This document shows, piece by piece, positions 16,463 through 26,519 of a stretch of DNA of 64,000 nt. Under the pieces are notes generated by a model. It saw nothing but the letters and a program-made list of their open reading frames with translations, was not told the origin of the DNA and ran no database searches. Source of the DNA: Kamptonema sp. UHCC 0994 (lineage in GTDB: Bacteria > Cyanobacteriota > Cyanobacteriia > Cyanobacteriales > Microcoleaceae); contig NZ_JARFTR010000271.1 in the NCBI RefSeq assembly GCF_029167235.1, positions 1-64,000 on the forward strand, read 5' to 3'. Positions within the stretch are counted from its first letter, which is position 1. The number at the start of each line of letters is the position of its first letter. The position numbers were made by a program, and so were the translations under genes.

Positions 16463-16580
16463 GATATTTTTTCCTTTTTTGTAAGTAGAATCACTTTTCT
16501 ATAATCTACTTTTCTAACCATGATAAAATCATCTTCCTCAAGGATGAATTAGCTCTACACTATTAGGAATATCAATTACA

Positions 16581-16615
16581 AATCAACCTTGAATTTCACT
16601 AATTCAAGGTTGATT
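16581..16615 (-). terminator. Stem-loop, possible terminator
   Basis: A 14-base perfect inverted repeat (AATCAACCTTGAAT / ATTCAAGGTTGATT) about 50 bases past the stop of the minus-strand gene at 16666. There is no strong U tract, so termination is uncertain. Confidence 0.45.
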
Positions 16616-16665
16616 GAAGCTAGCACATTAAATCTTGATACTGCAATCTACAGATATTGGATTTA

Positions 16666-17028
16666 TTACTTACCCGTCAGTTGATCGATCGCTTCTTCCG
16701 CTTTTTCTAGTATGCCTTCTGGAGGATTTTCTTCCTGGTAAGACTGTAAATCATGTTCGTAAATCTTCTCTATTCCTACTAAAGGTCTTTCGGTCGCCTT
16801 AACCGCCTCTTCGTAAGCTTGATCTCGATTCGTGACCTCGCTATCTTCTGTAGAAAAACCATCGATTGTGTATTCTGTTTTCGTCTGGTTGCTACTTATG
16901 TCTACTATTGCAAAAGCAGGCTGTCCCGGCAATATCATTATACCTGCAAGACTGATTAAACTCATCATACACACCGCCAAAATACTTTTGCGGAATGCTT
17001 GTCCCAAAGTTGATAAAATTCCCTTCAT
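16666..17028 (-). CDS. Exported small protein, unknown
   Basis: Not recognised. 120 residues; GAGGA 9 bases before the ATG fixes the start. The N-terminal signal segment (SILAVCMMSLISLAGIMILP, AFA cleavage) is typical of secretion. The mature part is acidic and helical (REQAYEE-like DQAYEEAVKATERPL and EGILEKAEEAIDQL). It could be thylakoid-lumenal or periplasmic. No neighbour suggests a role. Confidence 0.65.
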   Translation of the reverse strand: MKGILSTLGQAFRKSILAVCMMSLISLAGIMILPGQPAFAIVDISSNQTKTEYTIDGFSTEDSEVTNRDQAYEEAVKATERPLVGIEKIYEHDLQSYQEENPPEGILEKAEEAIDQLTGK

Positions 17029-17160
17029 GTAAATTATTCCTCGTAATTTTTCGTGATTTGCATTTATTACCCTATAGTATCTGCGAAGCTGTCTCAGTTG
17101 CTTCTATCTTTAGGCAGATCAAAGCAATCAGAAAAAATACGCACAAAAGAGTATTCCCAA

Positions 17161-17225
17161 TTAAAACCAACAGTTAACAATTAAAACCAACAGTTAACAG
17201 TTAACAGTTAACAGTTAACAGTTAA
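17161..17225. repeat. CAGTTAA heptad tract
   Basis: Six or more CAGTTAA units, with TTAAAACCAA interruptions. The tract overlaps the 3' end of the gene at 17208 and supplies its last codons and stop. Confidence 0.9.
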
Positions 17226-18317
17226 TAATTCTTGCTCAATCTTAAACCCTCGGCTTTCCATAGCTTGTTCAAACAAAGCAGTCGAAAGCGCCTGTTCTAC
17301 AGGCCAAACTCCTGGCTGAGAGAGTTTACCATCTAATATCAATTGAGCAATTGTCCCCGTACCTACGCCAGTAGCTTCTGCGGCATTTTGATGTACTACT
17401 GTCGAGCAAACTTTAGCCTCATGACCATTTTTAATACCAGTTACTTCTGAACGCACTGCTACCCCAATCCCGCTAAACCGATTGCTGAAACTGGTCATAG
17501 CATAGCTGACGCGAGACAAAAATTCGATCACATTATTATTCTTAAGCCAACTATCCGGCCAGTAGTTAGCAACAAACCAGGTAAGGTGATTGTAAAGGTC
17601 AGGATTAGTACCGAATTTGGTAATTACAGTTTTAACTGGGAAGGATTCAGGTAAAGTAATAGATTCTGGCATATCAAACCAGTAAACACCTGTTTTGTTG
17701 TAGGGTTCGGGAAATTCAACTGTTTCGCGATCGCTATAAGGTTTAACAGTTTTCCACTTGCTATCTAACCATACTTCAAAAGGAGTTTGTAAACCTAAAA
17801 ATGTAGTTCGCATTACGGTAACGCCAGCACCACCTGAACCTCCGACAACATAACTCAAGTGGATGCGTTCTGCCTCATCCAATTGTTCCACATCTCGGCG
17901 CACCATACTATTAGAAACTCCTGGGAAAATTCCTGTATTAATAATAGCTGTAATGCCAGCATTTTTAGCCGCATCCCGGTAGTCTAAAGCTCTGCGAGTG
18001 AAGCTGCGACTGTCGCTGACATCGAGATAGTTAACGCCTTCATCAATGCAAGTTTTGAGTACCGAAGCGTCGCGGTGGTGAAAAGGGCCCGCAGTATGGA
18101 TGACGAGATTAGAAGCAGCAACAGCTTTTTGCAAAGCTTCTTTATCCGCTAAATTTAATAGCAGATATTCCGTCTCTGGTGCAGGCGTATTAGCAGCTAT
18201 TCCCGCTGTATCGCGTCCAGTAATAGTAATTTGCGCCTGAGTATGGGCGGCCAAATCTAATGCCACGCTGTTGCCAATTCGCCCCCGGCCTCCAATAATC
18301 AAAACCCGGTCTGTCAT
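17208..18317 (-). CDS. Saccharopine dehydrogenase-like NAD(P) oxidoreductase
   Basis: Rossmann-fold oxidoreductase of the saccharopine dehydrogenase-like group; substrate unknown. Of 369 residues, the N-terminus VLIIGGRGRIGNSVALDLA is the dinucleotide-binding loop. Further motifs include LVIHTAGPFHHRD and INTGIFPGVSNSMVRRDVEQ, as in the family. Comparable cyanobacterial proteins are annotated as saccharopine dehydrogenases but rarely act in lysine metabolism. The last residues (LLTVNC) and the stop codon are read from the CAGTTAA repeat tract, so the native C-terminus may have been replaced. It is co-oriented with crtO upstream, separated by a hairpin. Confidence 0.8.
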   Translation of the reverse strand: MTDRVLIIGGRGRIGNSVALDLAAHTQAQITITGRDTAGIAANTPAPETEYLLLNLADKEALQKAVAASNLVIHTAGPFHHRDASVLKTCIDEGVNYLDVSDSRSFTRRALDYRDAAKNAGITAIINTGIFPGVSNSMVRRDVEQLDEAERIHLSYVVGGSGGAGVTVMRTTFLGLQTPFEVWLDSKWKTVKPYSDRETVEFPEPYNKTGVYWFDMPESITLPESFPVKTVITKFGTNPDLYNHLTWFVANYWPDSWLKNNNVIEFLSRVSYAMTSFSNRFSGIGVAVRSEVTGIKNGHEAKVCSTVVHQNAAEATGVGTGTIAQLILDGKLSQPGVWPVEQALSTALFEQAMESRGFKIEQELLTVNC

Positions 18318-18406
18318 TTCTCAAAAATAGGTAACGCCAATCTTATCCTCTCAAATTTTGGTCAGCTTTTTCATCTGCATAAAGGCTGATTATGACTTCA
18401 TAACTA

Positions 18407-18433
18407 AAAGTCCGCCTATGCGGACTTTTTTTC
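18407..18433. terminator. Hairpin terminator, AGTCCGCCTATGCGGACT
   Basis: Perfect stem AAAAGTCCGC / GCGGACTTTT with T tracts on both strands, suitable to terminate crtO transcripts on the minus strand. A related stem lies at 34674, so it is also a dispersed repeat type. Confidence 0.7.
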
Positions 18434-18475
18434 TGTAGTTACGCTTTGAACTGCCGAGTCTTATTCAGTGAGTTT

Positions 18476-20164
18476 TTAACTACCAAAAACAGACTTTGCC
18501 GTAGATTTCAGCGAATTAGCCGCATCTGCCAAAGTCTGTACAATTGGTTGCTGCGAGTGCAAAAAAACGCGAGCACAATTGCGTCCCGGCATCCCCGAAA
18601 TCGAACCGCCGGGATGCGTTCCCGCACCTGTTAAATACAACCCTTCAATCGGCGTTTTGTAATTCGCTAACTCTGGCAAAGGACGGAAAAATATCATCTG
18701 ATCCAGCGTCATATCTATATGGTAATAATTACCTTTCAAAGCCCCCAATCTCTCTCCCAACTCTGCCGGACTTTCCACATGACGGCCGATAATTGCATTC
18801 TTGATATTGGGTGCATATTCTGCTAACTTATCAATGCAACGATCGGCTACTTTGTGCTTCAATTCATCCGTCCAACCAGTTCCATACAAACCAGTACCCT
18901 CAGCATTTTCTATCTGATAAGGAGCAAAAAACTCAATCCAGACAGTATGTTTACCAGGAGGGGCCATTGACGGGTCTAGCATCGTCGGTACTACCACATA
19001 CATTGAAGGATCGGAGTCAGGAATTTTGCCAATAGCGGGTTCAGTGTGAGCAATTTCAACGTGCTTCACGGAATCAGCAATTAATACTGAACCGATCAGA
19101 TATTCATCCTGATGATTGTACCTTTCAAACCGGGGCGCTTCACTGAGAGCTAAATCTATCTTGAGAATAGTCTCATTGTTATTAATTATTTTGCGCTCTA
19201 GGCGTTCTCGCAAATTGCGATCGGCACTATCAACATCCCTGTCATCTATTAAGTGCAAAAACAAGCGTTTAGCATCTATATTAGAAATAACACCTTTTGT
19301 AGCTCGATATTCTACGCCTCCGGCAACTCGAACTCCTACAGCGCGGCCATCATCAACTAAGACTTTTTCAACGTGCTGGTCAGTGAGGATTTTACCTGCG
19401 TAACTCTGCACTAAATTAACTAATGCTTTCACTAATGAACCCGTACCTCCTCGCGGTCTGGCCATGCCGGGATTGTGCCGCATTGCCATCATAATTGCAC
19501 CTACAGCAATGGTTTTTTGAGAGGGAGGTGCGCCGAGTTCTGCTGCGAGTCTTGCTAAGGGTGCTTTCAGAAATTCCGAATCAAACCACTCGTTAAGAAT
19601 GTCCTCCGCGCTGTTGAGCATAGTACGGATAAAATCAAAGGTTTTATCTGGGGAACCGATGACTGAAAACAAGTCTTTGAGTTTTTGAATGTCATAGTTA
19701 CCAGCAATATCTACTATTGATTTTGGTGGTGCATTAAACATCGGAATCATAGCACTTAGCGCCCGCTGCCAAAAGTCAGTATATTCAGCATATTTTTGAG
19801 CATCGCGAGTGCTATATCGGGCTATTTCTGCACAGGTTTTTTCTATAGATTTATGGGCTAAAAAGTATTTGCCATCTGGGTTGGGGCAAAATACAACTGG
19901 ATCGCAAAACAGATATTCTAATCCATATTTACCCAGTTCTAATTCTTCAATAACAGGCCCTAAATGGATAAATTCGTGGTCGATCGCACAGAGATTGAAT
20001 TTAAAATCTGGTAGTTCAGGAATGGCGGCTTCGGTTGTAGCGGCCCCTCCTGGTACGGAGCGTTTTTCGAGTAGCAGGACGCTATATCCTGCCTTAAGGA
20101 GGTAAGCAGCACAGGTTAGCCCGTTGTGTCCGGCTCCGATGATAATGACATCATAGGTTTCCAT
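18476..20164 (-). CDS. crtO: CrtO-type beta-carotene ketolase
   Basis: FAD-dependent carotenoid ketolase of the phytoene-desaturase superfamily; adds 4-oxo groups to beta-carotene to give echinenone and canthaxanthin. 562 residues. N-terminal FAD motif VIIIGAGHNGLTCAAYLL and LLEKRSVPGGAATTEA. Diagnostic CrtO stretches are visible: CAIDHEFIHLGPV, RGGTGSLVKALV, KGVISNIDAKRLFLHL, and the C-terminal YLTGAGTHPGGSISGMPGRN signature. The sequence fits CrtO rather than CrtI or CrtB. Monocistronic, with a hairpin after it. hetR lies upstream on the same strand, separated by a terminator. Confidence 0.9.
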   Translation of the reverse strand: METYDVIIIGAGHNGLTCAAYLLKAGYSVLLLEKRSVPGGAATTEAAIPELPDFKFNLCAIDHEFIHLGPVIEELELGKYGLEYLFCDPVVFCPNPDGKYFLAHKSIEKTCAEIARYSTRDAQKYAEYTDFWQRALSAMIPMFNAPPKSIVDIAGNYDIQKLKDLFSVIGSPDKTFDFIRTMLNSAEDILNEWFDSEFLKAPLARLAAELGAPPSQKTIAVGAIMMAMRHNPGMARPRGGTGSLVKALVNLVQSYAGKILTDQHVEKVLVDDGRAVGVRVAGGVEYRATKGVISNIDAKRLFLHLIDDRDVDSADRNLRERLERKIINNNETILKIDLALSEAPRFERYNHQDEYLIGSVLIADSVKHVEIAHTEPAIGKIPDSDPSMYVVVPTMLDPSMAPPGKHTVWIEFFAPYQIENAEGTGLYGTGWTDELKHKVADRCIDKLAEYAPNIKNAIIGRHVESPAELGERLGALKGNYYHIDMTLDQMIFFRPLPELANYKTPIEGLYLTGAGTHPGGSISGMPGRNCARVFLHSQQPIVQTLADAANSLKSTAKSVFGS

Positions 20165-20324
20165 AGTTGAAGTTCTGGGGGTGGTAAATTAAGTTAATCT
20201 TACAAAGTTTAATAACTTTATAAACTCTACCACGCGATATAGATCGGTTTTCCGCCATTTGTTTATAGAACCTGTTTTTCCAAAAACCTGGAAAGTTGCA
20301 ATTTCTCTAATTTATCTAATCACC

Positions 20325-20358
20325 AAAAAGGAGTCAGAATTGTTTCTGACTCCTTTTT
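20325..20358 (-). terminator. Rho-independent terminator of hetR
   Basis: A 15-base perfect inverted repeat (AAAAAGGAGTCAGAA / TTCTGACTCCTTTTT) with a 4-base loop and flanking A and T runs, 23 bases after the hetR stop on the minus strand. Confidence 0.85.
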
Positions 20359-20381
20359 ACCCCTAACTGAGTATTAAGAAA

Positions 20382-21398
<1,017 letters not shown>

Positions 21399-21700
21399 TC
21401 ACGCCAGTTACTTTCCCTGAGACTATTGGGGCGTTGGCGTGGAGGCGATCGCACCCAGAAGTGCGAGTTATTGGCGAATTCAAGTAGATTGTTGCACCCT
21501 ATGCACTCAGGGTTTACCCACATATTATGTTAAGTATCACAAATTTATTATAGTCCAACTATAGAAGAATCATCCCTATTGGAGAATAACATAGATAAAA
21601 AATTTTTATCTGCCTGGGAGCAATCGAGTCAGGTATGAAAAAAGCTATGCCAGTCAGGTCTTACAAATCAGCGACAATACCATTAACCTGCGGCTTAAGC

Positions 21701-21778
21701 GATCGGCTAGTACCGATGATGGAACGAGTGCATCGGGTGAAGGAGGCAAAGTTGGCGATCGCACCTCAAAAACAGTAG
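21701..21778 (+). pseudogene. Remnant of an exbD 3' end
   Basis: Reads DRLVPMMERVHRVKEAKLAI then APQKQ and a stop. This aligns residue by residue with the tail of the intact ExbD at 25520-25594 (GRVIEVMDRVRQVKGAKLAI, TQKQ stop); even the bases after the stop (TAGTCCCA) agree. The rest of that gene is missing. The surrounding gap, 21318-21944, holds several HIP1 sites and otherwise nothing recognised. Confidence 0.75.
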
Positions 21779-21944
21779 TCCCAAACATCGCTTCTTCCTC
21801 AGAGAGCTACTCGCAAGCTTCGCGATCGCACTTCTGGCTTCTGCGCGATCGCACTTCCAATATCTCCAAACTCATCACGGTTAATTTAACTATCAATTTT
21901 ATTGAGAGTATAATTTTTGCGTTTTCCTTGCATATATTAATATT

Positions 21945-22124
21945 TTAATTCAGAATTTTAGCTCTGCTAAAATTTGAGAATGAAACAGCCCTGCCTTCAA
22001 AGGGATTCTCCGCCTTAAATTCTTCACCTTCAGGTAGGGCTAATTGAGCATTAGAAATCTCTGCAATCAAAGTTTTGCCTGAAGTTTTAGTATTTGCTCG
22101 TAACACTTGCCCTGCTGTTCTCAT
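21945..22124 (-). CDS. Small hypothetical protein downstream of the tonB-like gene
   Basis: 59 codons, beginning MRTAGQVLRANTKTSGKTLI, with a balanced, protein-like composition and ending FSNFSRAKILN. It starts 33 bases after the stop of the TonB-like gene on the same strand, so it could be cotranscribed. The AAGG directly abutting the ATG is too close to be a good ribosome site; GGAAGG a dozen bases upstream is an alternative. It may be a genuine small protein or the tail of a lost gene. Not recognised. Confidence 0.4.
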   Translation of the reverse strand: MRTAGQVLRANTKTSGKTLIAEISNAQLALPEGEEFKAENPFEGRAVSFSNFSRAKILN

Positions 22125-22156
22125 CCTTCATAATTCATCCTTCCACTGATAGCGTC

Positions 22157-24555
<2,399 letters not shown>

Positions 24556-25209
24556 ATGGCAATAGATACATTATTTACAGCCGGCGGCGCAGTCATCTGG
24601 CCGTTGTTAGGATTTTCGGTAGTGGGAACAGGACTGATCGCAGAGCGCGTGAGATTTTGGTTTCGAGTGATGAAACGTCAGGGTCGTGTCATTCAAGAAG
24701 CACTCAGGTTCTACCAATTGGAAAATTTAGTGGGCACGATTGAACTGCTCAAACAAAATGCCGACCTACCGCTACCCAGGATTTTTCTGGCCGCATTGGA
24801 ACTTGAAGACCCCAATCCAGAAGAATTTCGCTTAGCGCTAGAAAGTGAAGCTCAAGCTGAGATCCCGATTTTGAAGCGATTCAATAACACTTTCGATACC
24901 ATCATCAGCCTTGCACCTTTATTCGGGCTTCTCGGCACTGTCTTGGGGTTGATTACCTCCTTTGCCTCTCTGAAAGTAGGAGATGTAGGAGGTAGTAAAA
25001 CAGCGGGTGTCACCTCTGGGATTAGTGAAGCTTTGGTTTCTACTGCATCGGGATTAGTAGTGGCTATTTTCATAATGATGTTCGCCAATACATTCAGAGG
25101 ATTTTACCTCCGTCAAATTGCGCTGATTCAAGAATACTGCGGTCAGCTAGAACTGATTTACCGCCACCGCTACGAACGAAAAGAGAGGTCTTATGCGTCT
25201 ACAAGATGA
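24556..25209 (+). CDS. exbB: ExbB/TolQ/MotA-family proton channel
   Basis: Inner-membrane proton-channel subunit that powers a TonB-type transducer. 217 residues with three membrane segments (near 10-30, about 110-135 and 155-180). The last two carry the MotA/TolQ/ExbB signature: FNTFDTIISLAPLFGLLGTV, then GISEALVSTASGLVVAIFIM. It overlaps exbD by 17 bases, so translation is probably coupled. Divergent from the TonB-like gene with which it likely forms one machine. Confidence 0.9.
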   Translation: MAIDTLFTAGGAVIWPLLGFSVVGTGLIAERVRFWFRVMKRQGRVIQEALRFYQLENLVGTIELLKQNADLPLPRIFLAALELEDPNPEEFRLALESEAQAEIPILKRFNNTFDTIISLAPLFGLLGTVLGLITSFASLKVGDVGGSKTAGVTSGISEALVSTASGLVVAIFIMMFANTFRGFYLRQIALIQEYCGQLELIYRHRYERKERSYASTR

Positions 25210-25594
25210 ACCGGATCTACCAGCACAAATAAATATTGTGCCGATGATCGATGTGATTTTTGCGATTTTGACGTTTTTCATCATGTCAACTTTGTACTTA
25301 ACTCGTTCTGAAGGGTTGCCAGTGAACTTGCCAAAGGCGGGGACAGCACAAAGTGGACAGCCGGCAAAAGTAACGGTGACAATTGATTTGCAAGGGAAGT
25401 TGTGGCTGAACCGCCAGCCAGTTCAGTTGGAGAATCTTGCAGGTGCAGTCGGCCAGCAAATCAAGCCTGGTGAAGATTTGTTAGTGGTGTTAAATGCCGA
25501 TAAAGGTGTTTATCACGGTAGAGTGATTGAGGTGATGGATCGAGTGCGTCAGGTAAAAGGGGCAAAGTTAGCGATCGCAACCCAAAAACAGTAG
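25193..25594 (+). CDS. exbD: ExbD/TolR-family protein
   Basis: Partner of ExbB, with one transmembrane helix carrying the proton-accepting aspartate. 133 residues. INIVPMIDVIFAILTFFIMS contains the conserved Asp (about residue 19) at the start of the membrane helix. The periplasmic domain ends RVRQVKGAKLAIATQKQ. It overlaps exbB. A decayed copy of its last 25 codons lies at 21701 on the other side of the TonB-like gene. Confidence 0.92.
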   Translation: MRLQDEPDLPAQINIVPMIDVIFAILTFFIMSTLYLTRSEGLPVNLPKAGTAQSGQPAKVTVTIDLQGKLWLNRQPVQLENLAGAVGQQIKPGEDLLVVLNADKGVYHGRVIEVMDRVRQVKGAKLAIATQKQ

Positions 25595-26013
25595 TCCCAT
25601 CAATTTAGAAATATCAATAAGGATTCAATATATAGCAACCGCCTTGGCGGTTAGGGCAACTTCAAGTCTTACCTGGTTCATAATCCGTTACTTCGTCAAG
25701 CTTTTCCCTTTTCTCTCTTCCCTAGCCCTGAGCATCGGAGCATCGTAGCCCCTAGTCCCTAGCCCCTAGTCCCTACCTATACAAAACCGCCAGACGCTTA
25801 TATTTCTAGGCGGTTGGCGGTTCGGATTTTTTATGGTAGAATTACTCAGGCACAAAAGAAACTCCTAAATTTGGTAACAGCAAGTAGAATCGCCGTTGAG
25901 CCTGAGATGGTAAAAGCTCAGAACATCAGATAGAGCTAGGGTGATGACCCAACCCAGACCAACCGCAAAACAGTGGAAATCTTGAGTTATCGAGCAAGGC
26001 AGTCGTAGTCCCA
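25595..26013. other. Repeat-rich gap between exbD and patX
   Basis: Contains TATAGCAACCGCCTTGGCGG at about 25630, CTAGCCCCTAG(T/C)CC units at about 25720-25775, and an imperfect stem ACCGCC...GGCGGTT at about 25786-25820. No gene was recognised. Confidence 0.6.
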
Positions 26014-26241
26014 TTAAAACTCATCAGCAGGATTGCTGTAAACGTTAGGAGCGACAAAATCTCTGCGCCCGCTGCCTCTTTCAGGAGCACGCTCGCCCTT
26101 TTGTTGGGTTTGCGCTGAAAGCATCTGTAGGGCAGCGCTGGATTGGAAGTCTTGTATTGACTTGTATTCAATCGCTTGAGCATTAGCGGCGAAGCCGATA
26201 CCGAACAAGCTGAAGAAAATAATTGCTGTGTAGTTTTTCAT
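26014..26241 (-). CDS. patX: PatX-like precursor with RGSGR pentapeptide
   Basis: Small exported precursor, 75 residues. Signal peptide MKNYTAIIFFSLFGIGFAA with an AQA cleavage site at 21-23; short mature part; then ERAPERGSGRRDF with RGSGR at residues 55-59 (bases 26065-26079). RGSGR is the exact peptide with which PatS-type signals bind and inhibit HetR. PatX proteins (signal peptide plus (H/E)RG(S/T)GR near the C-terminus) accompany hetR in filamentous cyanobacteria, heterocystous or not. hetR is 4.7 kb away on the same strand. The start codon has only a weak GGAC upstream. Processing and export are inferred. Confidence 0.85.
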   Translation of the reverse strand: MKNYTAIIFFSLFGIGFAANAQAIEYKSIQDFQSSAALQMLSAQTQQKGERAPERGSGRRDFVAPNVYSNPADEF

Positions 26242-26316
26242 GGGTAGTGTCCGTCTCTGTGTCCAATACCTGATACGGACAATCCCCTAACCAATCCGGG
26301 CACTATTTATCTAATT

Positions 26317-26480
26317 CTAGGGGCTAGGGGCTAGGGGCTAGGGAAAGAAGGGGCTAGGGGCTAGGGGCTAGGGGCTAGGGAAAGAAGGGAAAGAAGGGGA
26401 AGAAGGGGAAGAAGGGAAGAAGGGAATAGAATCAGTGGAGTTCAGTAATGAGCGAGTGTCCTAAACGCCTTGGCGGTTCC
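26317..26480. repeat. GGGGCTA / GAAGGGA tract and CGCCTTGGCGGTT palindrome
   Basis: Tandem CTAGGGG units, then AAGAAGGG units. A segment (GAATAGAATCA...GGCGGTTCCTATAA) follows that is the reverse-complement relative of about 70-170. It fills the gap between patX and the FAD oxidoreductase gene. Confidence 0.85.
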
Positions 26481-26519
26481 TATAATCGATTTAATGATGT
26501 CTTCCTAGTCGATCTAATT

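Noticed and set aside
24556-25594. exbB-exbD considered as a second Zorya AB pair
   Set aside because: Standard lengths (217 and 133 residues), no long tail, no OmpA domain, and an adjacent TonB-like partner.
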